NCBI GenBank assembly: GCA_019689775.1
Contig: JADGGV010000047.1
Span: forward strand, 1-14,573
Direction: 5' to 3'
Source of the DNA: Gemmatimonadota bacterium
Lineage (GTDB): Bacteria; Gemmatimonadota; Gemmatimonadetes; Longimicrobiales; RSA9
DNA: 14,573 bases
Both the position numbers and the translations under genes were made by a program. Positions within the stretch are counted from its first letter, which is position 1. Each line of letters starts with the position of its first letter. The notes below the pieces were generated by a model. The model ran no database searches and was not told the DNA's origin. It worked only from the letters and a program-made list of their open reading frames with translations. Positions 7,581 to 14,552 of this stretch are shown piece after piece.

Positions 7581-9037
7581 GCGGGGCGGCGGCGCAGCCG
7601 TCGTGGCGAGGCGCCGCGTGGGAGGCGACGTGGTTCGCGGGCGCGGCGCTGGCTGGAATGGCGGCGGCGTTCGCGCTGGCGCGCCAGCCGTTCTTCGCCG
7701 CCGGCGTCGTGTTCGGCGGGCTGCTGCTGATGGTCACGCTGATGCGGCCGCTGGCGATCCTGGCGACGATGCTCGTGATCGGCCCGATCGACCTGTCGTT
7801 CCTGACCGGCGGCTTCAAGGGCCTGCTGGAGGAGCAGGGCGGGCTCGACATGAACGGCATCCGGCTGATCGGGATGGTGGTGGCGCTGGGCGTGCTGACG
7901 ATGGCCGACCGGGACCTGCTGCGGGTCGCGGCGGCGCGCTACGGGCGGTGGTGGCTCGCGTTCCTGGCGTACGCGGCCGCGAGCCTGGCGCTCACGACGT
8001 CGCTCGTCGACGGGATGCGGCTGCTGCTGAAGCTGGCGTATCCGTTCCTGCTGTTCGTCGGCATCCTGGGCGTCGTGCGGACGCGGGCCGAGCTGGAGCG
8101 CCTGGCCTCGTGGATGCTGTGGGGCGCGGCGGCGATCACGCTCGTGCTCGCGCCGGCGCTGGTCGCGCTCGGGCACTACGAGCTGGACCACGGCCGGGTC
8201 CGCATCCCCACGATCGGCGTGCACGAGAATCCGATGTCGTTCTACCTGCTGATGGTCATCCTCGTCGCGTTCACCCGGCACACGACGCGGGGGCAGTACC
8301 GCTACATCGGGCTGTGCCTGGCGTGCGCCGCGTGGATCGCCGTGGCCATGACGCGCATCACGGTGCTCGCGGCGCTGGCGGGGTTCGCCGGCTGCGCGCT
8401 CTTCGCCGCGCTGGTCGTGCGCAACTACCGCGGGGTCGTGGCGGCGGTGATCGTCGGTGCGGCGCTCGGCGTGGCGCTGCTGCCGACCGCGCTCGTGCGC
8501 ACGTTCGGCTACCTGCCGGGGGCGGGCGAGCTGGCGTCGCTGGCCCTGCACCCGACGCAGCTCTTCCGCTCCATGAACTTCCAGGGGCGCGAGATCTTCT
8601 GGGCGCTCGTGCTGAAGAGCTTCCTCGCGCACCCCTGGATCGGGGAGGGGCTGGGCTCGTCGACCGCGCTGATCCTGCGCAACTTCCCGCCCTCCTGGGG
8701 CGGCGTCGTCCACAACGAGTACCTGCGGCTGCTCGCCGAGCTGGGCGTGATCGGCGTCGCGCTGTTCGCGCTGGCCGTCTTCGGGTGGTGGGGCGCGGTC
8801 GTGCGCGTGGCGCGGCGGGCGGACCCGCTGGTGCGGGAGTTCGCGCTGCCGGCGTTCGCGGGCCTCGTCGCCTGGGCGACGATCTCGTTGACCGACAACA
8901 CGTTCGACTACTACGCGCCGTTCACGCAGTACGTGGCGTTCCTGTGCGCCGGCGCGCTCGCGGCCGCGACGCTGCCCGGCGCGGCGGCCGGCGGGGAGGG
9001 GGCGGGCCCGGCCGGCCCGCCGCGGGGAGCCGGATGA
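7577..9037 (+). CDS. O-antigen polymerase/ligase family membrane protein (Wzy/WaaL-like)
   Basis: The GTG at 7577 overlaps the epimerase stop (GTGA) and has GGGGAGG (7562-7568) upstream, giving 486 residues. The product is almost wholly hydrophobic, with roughly a dozen membrane segments by eye. The diagnostic part is the large periplasmic loop before the last segments. It has G-R-E-I-F-W-A (R338), H-P-W-I-G-E-G-L-G-S-S, and V-H-N-E-Y-L-R-L-L-A-E-L-G (H379) followed by V-I-G-V-A-L-F. This arrangement marks the O-antigen ligase/Wzy_C family. Sequence alone cannot separate polymerase from ligase, but with Wza and Wzc encoded next door it is most likely the repeat-unit polymerase, acting on lipid-linked oligosaccharide at the periplasmic face. 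The last 15 residues are a Gly/Ala/Pro tail. It overlaps the phosphatase gene. Confidence 0.85.
   Translation: MSGAAAQPSWRGAAWEATWFAGAALAGMAAAFALARQPFFAAGVVFGGLLLMVTLMRPLAILATMLVIGPIDLSFLTGGFKGLLEEQGGLDMNGIRLIGMVVALGVLTMADRDLLRVAAARYGRWWLAFLAYAAASLALTTSLVDGMRLLLKLAYPFLLFVGILGVVRTRAELERLASWMLWGAAAITLVLAPALVALGHYELDHGRVRIPTIGVHENPMSFYLLMVILVAFTRHTTRGQYRYIGLCLACAAWIAVAMTRITVLAALAGFAGCALFAALVVRNYRGVVAAVIVGAALGVALLPTALVRTFGYLPGAGELASLALHPTQLFRSMNFQGREIFWALVLKSFLAHPWIGEGLGSSTALILRNFPPSWGGVVHNEYLRLLAELGVIGVALFALAVFGWWGAVVRVARRADPLVREFALPAFAGLVAWATISLTDNTFDYYAPFTQYVAFLCAGALAAATLPGAAAGGEGAGPAGPPRGAG
9024..9029 (+). promoter_or_regulatory. Ribosome binding site choosing between two adjacent ATG codons
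   Basis: GGGGAG lies 4 bases before the ATG at 9034 and 7 bases before the ATG at 9037. The longer spacing is closer to the usual optimum, so 9037 is preferred. The protein differs by one methionine only. Confidence 0.45.
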
Positions 9038-9855
9038 TGAGCGACGGCGCACCCTCGCTGACCGGCGGCGTCGACCTGCACAACCACCTCCTGCCCGGCG
9101 TGGACGACGGCGCACCGGACGTGGCGGCGTCGCGCCGTGGGCTGGAGGCGCTGCGTACGGATGGCGTGGAGCGGCTGGCGGTGACGCCGCACTTCGACGC
9201 GTCGCTGACGGTGCGGCCGGACGCGCTGGCGCGGCGGATGGAGGAGCTGGACCGCGGGTGGGAGGCGCTCTCCGCGCTGGCGGGGGAGGAGTTCCCCGGG
9301 ATGCAGGTGACCCGCGCGGCGGAGGTCATGCTGGACACGCCGGAGCCCGACTTCTCCGACCCGCGGCTGCGTCTAGGCGGCGGACCGTACGTGCTCGTCG
9401 AGTTCCCCTTCGCGCTGAGCCCGGCGTTCTCGGGCCGGGTGCTGGCGGCGATCCGCGCGGCCGGCTGGAGCCCCGTCGTCGCGCACCCGGAGCGCTACGC
9501 GACGGTCCCGACCATCGTGCGGGCGGCCGAGGCGTGGCGCGGCGCGGGCGCGGTGCTCCAGGTGAACGGCCTGTCGCTGATCGGCCGCTACGGGCCGGAG
9601 CCGAAGGCGGCGGCGGAGGCGCTGTTCGAGGCCGGGCTCGTGGATTACGTGGCCAGTGACTTCCACGCGCGTGGCCGGCCGCTGGTGCGGGACTACGTGG
9701 CGGTGCTGCGGCGCGCCTGCACCGAGGAGGCCGTCGAGCTGCTGACGCGGACGAACCCGGCGCGGATCCTGAACGGCGAGGCGCCGCTGCCGGTGGGCGC
9801 CGTGCGGCTACGGCGCGGCCTGTGGCGGCGGCTCATCGGCGGATGGCGCCGGTGA
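9037..9855 (+). CDS. PHP-domain protein-tyrosine phosphatase, CpsB/YwqE family
   Basis: The 272-residue product is close to the usual length of CpsB/YwqE (about 245-255). All metal-binding blocks of the PHP phosphatase family are present in order: D-L-H-N-H (H15, H17) followed by G-V-D-D-G, V-T-P-H (H52), A-A-E-V (E96), V-E-F-P, V-A-H-P-E-R-Y (H150), Q-V-N, and V-A-S-D-F-H (D208, H210), then N-P-A-R-I-L near the C-terminus. Known members are Mn-dependent cytoplasmic phosphatases that dephosphorylate the tyrosine-rich tail of capsule BY-kinases. The matching kinase is encoded two genes downstream, which supports the same job here. The C-terminal 20 residues are Arg/Trp-rich, beyond the family core. 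The start overlaps the polymerase stop; 35 bases separate it from the exporter gene. Confidence 0.92.
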   Translation: MSDGAPSLTGGVDLHNHLLPGVDDGAPDVAASRRGLEALRTDGVERLAVTPHFDASLTVRPDALARRMEELDRGWEALSALAGEEFPGMQVTRAAEVMLDTPEPDFSDPRLRLGGGPYVLVEFPFALSPAFSGRVLAAIRAAGWSPVVAHPERYATVPTIVRAAEAWRGAGAVLQVNGLSLIGRYGPEPKAAAEALFEAGLVDYVASDFHARGRPLVRDYVAVLRRACTEEAVELLTRTNPARILNGEAPLPVGAVRLRRGLWRRLIGGWRR

Positions 9856-9890
9856 GGCGCGACGTCGATCGGCGACGCGAGCGCTCGGGG

Positions 9891-10523
9891 ATGAGACGAG
9901 GATCGGTGCGGCTGCTGGGCGTCGTCGCGCTACTTGCGGCGGCGGCGCCCTTGCGCGCGCAGGAGGCGCGGAGCGCGCCGCCGGCCACCCCGGCCGAGGC
10001 GCGGCTCCGTCCGGGCGACGTCGTGGCGCTCAAGATCTGGCGGGAGGCGGACCTGAGCGGCGAGTTCGACGTGGATGCGCACGGCGTCGCCGTCTTCCCG
10101 AAGATCGGGCCGATGCCGGTGACGGACCTCCCACCCGACACGCTGCGCGCGCGGCTGCTCGAGGCGTACGGCCGCTATCTGCGCAACCCCTCGATCGAGA
10201 TCACGTTCCTGCGCCGGGTCACGATCCTGGGCGCCGTGCGCAAGCCGGGGCTATACCCGGTGAGCCCGACGATGACGATCGCGGACGCGCTGGCGCTGGC
10301 CGGCGGCGCCACGCCGGAGGGGAAGGCGGACCGGATCGAGGTCGTGCGTGACGGCGCGCGGATCAAGACGAAGCTGAGCCAGCGCACGCGGATCGCCGAT
10401 TCCCCGATCGTCTCGGGCGACCAGATCTTCGTTCCGGAGCGGTCGTGGGTGAGCCGGAACACCCCCATCGTGGCCACCATCATCTCTGCCGCGACGACGC
10501 TCTTCATCGCGCTCTACCGGTGA
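9891..10523 (+). CDS. wza: Polysaccharide export protein, short Wza/OPX family
   Basis: The ATG at 9891 was chosen because it begins a signal peptide (M-R-R-G then a hydrophobic core, cleavage near L-R-A-Q, residue 23); earlier in-frame starts only add an Arg-rich leader. The 210-residue product has a Poly_export domain (about 38-108: L-R-P-G-D-V-V-A-L-K-I-W, later Y-L-R-N-P-S-I) and one SLBB domain (about 109-165: G-A-V-R-K-P-G-L-Y-P-V, then T-I-A-D-A-L-A-L-A-G-G). The last 20 residues are strongly hydrophobic. E. coli Wza is about 380 residues, is lipidated, has more SLBB-like domains and ends in an amphipathic outer-membrane helix; this one has no lipobox. It should form the periplasmic export ring contacting the Wzc-like protein encoded next. 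Whether it crosses the outer membrane itself is unclear. Its stop lies within the GTGA at 10520-10523. Confidence 0.88.
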   Translation: MRRGSVRLLGVVALLAAAAPLRAQEARSAPPATPAEARLRPGDVVALKIWREADLSGEFDVDAHGVAVFPKIGPMPVTDLPPDTLRARLLEAYGRYLRNPSIEITFLRRVTILGAVRKPGLYPVSPTMTIADALALAGGATPEGKADRIEVVRDGARIKTKLSQRTRIADSPIVSGDQIFVPERSWVSRNTPIVATIISAATTLFIALYR

Positions 10524-10528
10524 CATCG

Positions 10529-12886
10529 ATGCTGCCGAGCCCGAACGGGCGACCCCGGGACGAGGCGCGGCTCCGCACCGTCTGGAACTTCGTCCAGCGC
10601 AACCGGCCGCTCGCGTTCGGCATCCCGCTCGTGGTGGTCGCCGCGACGGCGGTGTTCGTGAGGCTGACGACGCCCGTCTACGAGGCCGCGACGACGGTGC
10701 GGATCGACGAGCAGGAGTCGAACATCGCCGTGCTCGACGCGTTGAAGACGCTGGCCGCGGGCAGCAAGATCGCGACGGAGATGGAGGTGCTCCAGAGCCG
10801 GACGCTCGCCGAGGACGTGGTGGCGGACCTCGCGCTCGCGCTGCGCGTCGAGTCGCCGCGGCGCGTTCCGCGGAGCGCGCTCTTCCGCGAGGTGAGCGTC
10901 GCGCGGGACGCGCCGAAGGGGGAGTACGTGCTGCGGCGGCGGGGCGGCGGGTTCTCGGTGGCGACGAAGGAGGGGACGCCGCTCGGCGACGTCCCGGTCG
11001 GCGGCGTGCTACGGCTGCCGGGCGCGACGCTCGCGCTGGCGCCGGGCGCCGCGGCGCGCGACGAGATCACGGTGAAGGTGGCGCGGTTCGAGGACGCGGT
11101 CTACCGCTTCCGCAAGGCGGTGAGCGTGACCCGACCGAACCGGGACGCGGACATCGTCGTCGTGCGCTACGAGGGGACGGACCCCGAGCTGGTGCGCGCG
11201 GTGCCGAACGCGATGGCGCGGACGTTCATCGAGCGGCGGCAGCGGGTGCAGAGCGCGCAGGCACTGCGCACGGTGCGGTTCCTGGACGAGCAGCTCGACA
11301 CGCTGCGCTGGCAGCTCCTCGCGGCGGAGGACAGCCTGAAGCGGTTCCGCGAGCGGGCGCGCGTCGTCAGCCCGCTCGAGGAGGCGAAGGCGCAGGTGGG
11401 GCGGCTGGTGCAGCTCCAGGCGGAGCGGGACATGGTCGAGGCGGAGCGCGCCGCGCTGGCCAGCCTGCTCGCGGAGATCTCGGCGGCGCCGGCCGGCCCG
11501 GAGGGCGCGCCCTCGCCGATGCGCCGGCTGATCGCGTTCCCGACGCTCTTCAAGAACCCGGCGACGTCGGAGCTGCTGCGCTCGCTCGCGGAGGTCGAGA
11601 ACGAGCGGGGCGAGCTGCTCGTGAAGCGCAAGCCGGCGGATCCGGACGTGCAGCAGCTCACGGCGCGGGTGCACGACCTGGAGCAGCAGCTCGGCTCGAT
11701 CGCGTCGACGTACCTCCAGGGGCTGACCGCGCAGGTCGCGTCGCTGGACACGGTTCTGGGCCGTTTCGGCGGCGAGCTGGACCGGATCCCGGCGACGGAG
11801 GTCGCGTACGCGCGGCTCGAGCGCCAGGCGAAGGTGCTGGAGGAGATCTACACGATGCTCCAGACGCGCCTGAAGGAGGCGCAGATCGCGGCGGCGGTCG
11901 AGGACCCGTCGGTGCGGGTGATCGATCCGGCGATCGCGCCGCTGAAGCCGATCCGGCCGAACGTGCCGCTGAGCCTGGGGCTGGCGCTGGTGGTGGGGCT
12001 CGTGCTGGGCGCGGGCGCGGCCGTCGCGCGGGAGCACCTGGACACGCGCGTCCGCTCGCGCGAGGACCTCCAGCTTGCCACGAGCGGGGTGCCGGTGCTG
12101 GGGATGATCCCGCGGATCGACGCGGCACGCCGGCTCGATGGGCCCCGCTGGCGGCGGCGCGCGCCGGCGCTGCCGGCGGGGCGCGATGGGTTCCATGCGC
12201 GGTTGGTGGCGATCCGCGATCCGCGCAGCCCGATCTCCGAGGCGTACCGCAGCCTGCGCACGAACATCACGTTCGCGCGGCCCGAGCGCGCGCCCAAGAC
12301 GCTCGTCTTCACGAGCCCCACGCCGGGCGACGGCAAGTCGACGAGCACCTCGAACCTGGCCGCCACGCTGGCGCAGCAGGGCGTGCGCTGCATCGTGCTG
12401 GACGCGGACCTGCGGCGGGGCGTGCTCCACGAGGTGCTGAACGCGCCGCGTGAGCCCGGGCTGTCGAACGTGCTGCTGGGCACCTGCCGCCTGGAGGATG
12501 CGCGCTCGACGGTCGCCGTCGAGGGCATCGGCAGCTTCGACTTCCTCGCCTCGGGGACGCTGCCGCCGAACCCGGCGGAGCTGCTCGGCTCGCCGCGCAT
12601 GCGCGCGCTCCTCGAGCGCCTCGAGGCGGAGTACGACGCCGTGTTGCTCGATGCGCCGCCGCTGAACCTGGTCACGGATGCGGCCGTGCTGGGCACCAGC
12701 GTCGACGGCGTCGTGCTCGTGGCGCGCGCCGGCGTCACGGAGCGCGGCGCGCTGCACTACGCGCTGGAGCAACTCGCCGCGGTCCGCGCGCCCGTGCTCG
12801 GCACGGTGCTGAACGACATCGACGAGCGCAGAGGGCGCTACTACGGGTCGTACTACGGCGGATCCGACTACGGTCGCTCGAGGTAA
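10529..12886 (+). CDS. wzc: Single-chain polysaccharide co-polymerase and tyrosine autokinase (Wzc-like BY-kinase)
   Basis: From the ATG at 10529 the product is 785 residues; GTG 10520, overlapping the wza stop, would add three. Membrane segment 1 is at about 28-45 and segment 2 at about 479-500, preceded by the proline-rich P-L-K-P-I-R-P-N-V-P of chain-length regulators. A long, mostly helical and coiled periplasmic region lies between them. The cytoplasmic kinase has E571-x2-R574-x2-R577 (E-A-Y-R-S-L-R, the oligomerisation motif), Walker A P-G-D-G-K-S-T (K603), Walker A' V-L-D-A-D (D625, D627) and Walker B V-L-L-D-A-P-P (D708). It ends in a tyrosine cluster: Y771, Y772, Y775, Y776 and Y781. 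Known relatives set chain length and cycle between phosphorylated and dephosphorylated oligomers; the PHP phosphatase encoded upstream is the likely antagonist. It is somewhat longer than E. coli Wzc (about 720). Confidence 0.95.
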   Translation: MLPSPNGRPRDEARLRTVWNFVQRNRPLAFGIPLVVVAATAVFVRLTTPVYEAATTVRIDEQESNIAVLDALKTLAAGSKIATEMEVLQSRTLAEDVVADLALALRVESPRRVPRSALFREVSVARDAPKGEYVLRRRGGGFSVATKEGTPLGDVPVGGVLRLPGATLALAPGAAARDEITVKVARFEDAVYRFRKAVSVTRPNRDADIVVVRYEGTDPELVRAVPNAMARTFIERRQRVQSAQALRTVRFLDEQLDTLRWQLLAAEDSLKRFRERARVVSPLEEAKAQVGRLVQLQAERDMVEAERAALASLLAEISAAPAGPEGAPSPMRRLIAFPTLFKNPATSELLRSLAEVENERGELLVKRKPADPDVQQLTARVHDLEQQLGSIASTYLQGLTAQVASLDTVLGRFGGELDRIPATEVAYARLERQAKVLEEIYTMLQTRLKEAQIAAAVEDPSVRVIDPAIAPLKPIRPNVPLSLGLALVVGLVLGAGAAVAREHLDTRVRSREDLQLATSGVPVLGMIPRIDAARRLDGPRWRRRAPALPAGRDGFHARLVAIRDPRSPISEAYRSLRTNITFARPERAPKTLVFTSPTPGDGKSTSTSNLAATLAQQGVRCIVLDADLRRGVLHEVLNAPREPGLSNVLLGTCRLEDARSTVAVEGIGSFDFLASGTLPPNPAELLGSPRMRALLERLEAEYDAVLLDAPPLNLVTDAAVLGTSVDGVVLVARAGVTERGALHYALEQLAAVRAPVLGTVLNDIDERRGRYYGSYYGGSDYGRSR

Positions 12887-12944
12887 GCCCGCGCGCGGCG
12901 GCCGGTCGCGCCGGGGGTGGGGCTGTCGGCGGGCGGCGGCCGCC

Positions 12945-14510
12945 GTGTTCGGCCTGCTCGCCGCCGGCGCGATGCTGGGCGCGCCCGGCGCGGCGGCGCA
13001 GGCGACGGCGGAGCGCGCCGCGCCGCGCGACGCCGATGCCGATGCGCAGGCGTCGCTCCCGCACCAGCCACCGACCTTCGCCTCCCCCTTCGTCCCGGCC
13101 GATCACTGGAGCCGCCGCGCCGCCCGCCGGCTTCAGGCGCTCGGGCTCGCGCCGCCCGGCTACGAGGCCGGGCTCGCGCTGCTCACGCGGCGCGAGATGG
13201 CGTACGTGCTCAAGTATGCCGCGGCGCGGGCGGCGCTGGACCGCCCGGCCTACGCGCCGGTGGCGCGCGGGCTGGCCGAGCGCTTCGCCGAGGAGTTCGG
13301 CGGCACCGTCCCGGCGCACACGGCACGGCTCGACCGGGTCCGGCGCGAGGCGGGGTGGATCGGCGCCGGCTACGACCACGCCGACGGGCGGGTGCTGGCG
13401 GGCGTCGGCTACGACAACACCACGGACTGGACGGGCGCCCGGCCCGTGCCGGACAGCGAGGCCGGGGTCCTGGCGACGAGCCTGAGCGCCGGGCTGGGCC
13501 GCCATCTCGCCGTGCGCGCCGTGCCGACGCTGCGTGAGACCGCCGTCGGCCTGCCGGAGGGCGAGGTCGTGGCGACCTGGCGCGCGCTCGGCGCGTGGGC
13601 CGGACGCCGCGGCGTCGACTTCGGGCCCGCGCGCGGCGGCGGCATCGTGCTCTCCGGCGCCGTGCCGCTGACCGGGTTCGGCGGCTTCCTCGCCCAGCCG
13701 ATCCGGTTCCCGTGGATCTTCCGGCACATGGGGCCGATCCGCATGGAGGCGTTCGCCTCGCAGGTGCGCGGCGGCGACCGGATCCGCGACCCGTACTTCG
13801 TCGCATTCCGCGGCACCATGACGCCGCACCCCCGCCTCACCGTCGGGCTGAACCGGGCGGCGATGTTCGGCGGGGAAGGGAACTCCCCGATCACCCTGCA
13901 CAACCTCGCGTTCCTCCTCGTCGGCGGCACGCACGCCGGCGCGCAGGGGGAGTTCGCCAACGACGTGCTGTCGGCGGACTTCCAGTTCCGGCCGCCCCTC
14001 GGGCCGATCCCGCTCCAGCTCTACCTCGAGTGGGGGATGGACGACGGCTCCGGCGCCTGGCTCGACGTGCCGGGGATGACGGCCGGCGCGGAGCTGGGCG
14101 CGGTGCCGGGCGCGCCGTGGCTGTCGCTCGGCGGCGAGTGGACGTACTTCGACCGGTCCTGCTGCGGCAACACGATCTGGTACCGCAACTGGGCCATGCG
14201 GCAGGGGTGGACGGACGACGGTCGGCTGCTCGGCCACCCGCTCGGCGGCGAGGGGCGGCAGTGGCTGGCCTACGGCGCGGCGGAGGCTGCGGGCGCGCGC
14301 GTCCGGCTCGAGTGGACCGCCTACGTGCGCCGCCGCGAGGCGGAGAACCTGCTGGCCCCGCAGCGGCTGGGGCGGAGCCGCGGCGGCTCGCTCGCCGGCT
14401 GGCTGCGCATCGAGCGCGCGCTCGAGCTCCAGGCCGTGGGCGCGCTCGAGTGCGGCGACGCCGGCTGGCGCACGTCGTCGCTCACGCTGGGTGTGCGGGC
14501 GCTGTTCTGA
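12945..14510 (+). CDS. Wzi-like outer-membrane barrel protein with an SLH-like N-terminal module
   Basis: The GTG at 12945 gives 521 residues with a short hydrophobic signal (cleavage near A-A-A-Q-A, about 18-20). Residues 48-92 resemble an S-layer homology domain: P-F-V-P-A-D-H-W...L-Q-A-L-G-L-A-P-P-G-Y...L-L-T-R-R-E-M-A. A short helical stretch follows, then from about residue 150 alternating strands as in Wzi, including F-R-H-M-G-P-I-R-M-E-A-F and L-Y-L-E-W-G-M-D-D-G-S-G. The protein ends in ...L-G-V-R-A-L-F, a terminal aromatic residue typical of outer-membrane barrels. It is probably the capsule attachment or passage barrel of this operon; the SLH-like part may tether it to the cell wall. 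The start is doubtful: there is no good ribosome site, and upstream codons 12900-12944 would encode an Arg-rich n-region but contain no standard start. It lies 58 bases after the kinase gene. Confidence 0.78.
   Translation: MFGLLAAGAMLGAPGAAAQATAERAAPRDADADAQASLPHQPPTFASPFVPADHWSRRAARRLQALGLAPPGYEAGLALLTRREMAYVLKYAAARAALDRPAYAPVARGLAERFAEEFGGTVPAHTARLDRVRREAGWIGAGYDHADGRVLAGVGYDNTTDWTGARPVPDSEAGVLATSLSAGLGRHLAVRAVPTLRETAVGLPEGEVVATWRALGAWAGRRGVDFGPARGGGIVLSGAVPLTGFGGFLAQPIRFPWIFRHMGPIRMEAFASQVRGGDRIRDPYFVAFRGTMTPHPRLTVGLNRAAMFGGEGNSPITLHNLAFLLVGGTHAGAQGEFANDVLSADFQFRPPLGPIPLQLYLEWGMDDGSGAWLDVPGMTAGAELGAVPGAPWLSLGGEWTYFDRSCCGNTIWYRNWAMRQGWTDDGRLLGHPLGGEGRQWLAYGAAEAAGARVRLEWTAYVRRREAENLLAPQRLGRSRGGSLAGWLRIERALELQAVGALECGDAGWRTSSLTLGVRALF
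13086..13220 (+). other. SLH-like (S-layer homology) module within the second Wzi-like protein
   Basis: Residues 48-92 of the product follow the SLH layout: an F/V-P-A-D-H-W opening, a helix with A-x-R-x-L-Q-A-L-G, a turn with P-P-G-Y, and a closing T-R-R-E-M-A-Y-V-L helix. SLH domains in two-membrane bacteria (for example OmpM- and Som-type proteins) bind cell-wall polymers from outer-membrane barrels. The assignment is by pattern only and only one copy is visible. Confidence 0.55.
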
Positions 14511-14530
14511 GGCCCGCGGCATACGAGAGG

Positions 14531-14552
14531 CCCGGCCCGCGGGCGGGCCGGG
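14531..14552 (+). terminator. Strong GC hairpin after the last operon gene
   Basis: CCCGGCCCGC (14531-14540) is followed by GG and its exact complement GCGGGCCGGG (14543-14552). This folds as a 9-bp all-GC stem with a 4-base loop, 20 bases past the stop of the last operon gene. No T-run follows; the downstream bases are G-rich. It could be a Rho-assisted or U-less terminator, or an RNA-stabilising end. Confidence 0.5.

Noticed and set aside
7274..9115. 613-codon open frame on the minus strand
   Set aside because: It is antisense to the 3' part of wecB, the polymerase gene and the start of the phosphatase gene, all of which have clear family motifs. The translation is Arg/His/Gln-rich low complexity without domains.
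11009..12772. 587-codon open frame on the minus strand
   Set aside because: It is the shadow of the Wzc-like kinase gene, whose Walker motifs and tyrosine tail are intact on the plus strand.
12735..14522. 595-codon open frame on the minus strand
   Set aside because: It is antisense to the Wzi-like barrel gene. The plus-strand product has a barrel-type C-terminus ending in Phe, while this frame gives Arg/Pro/Ala-rich filler.
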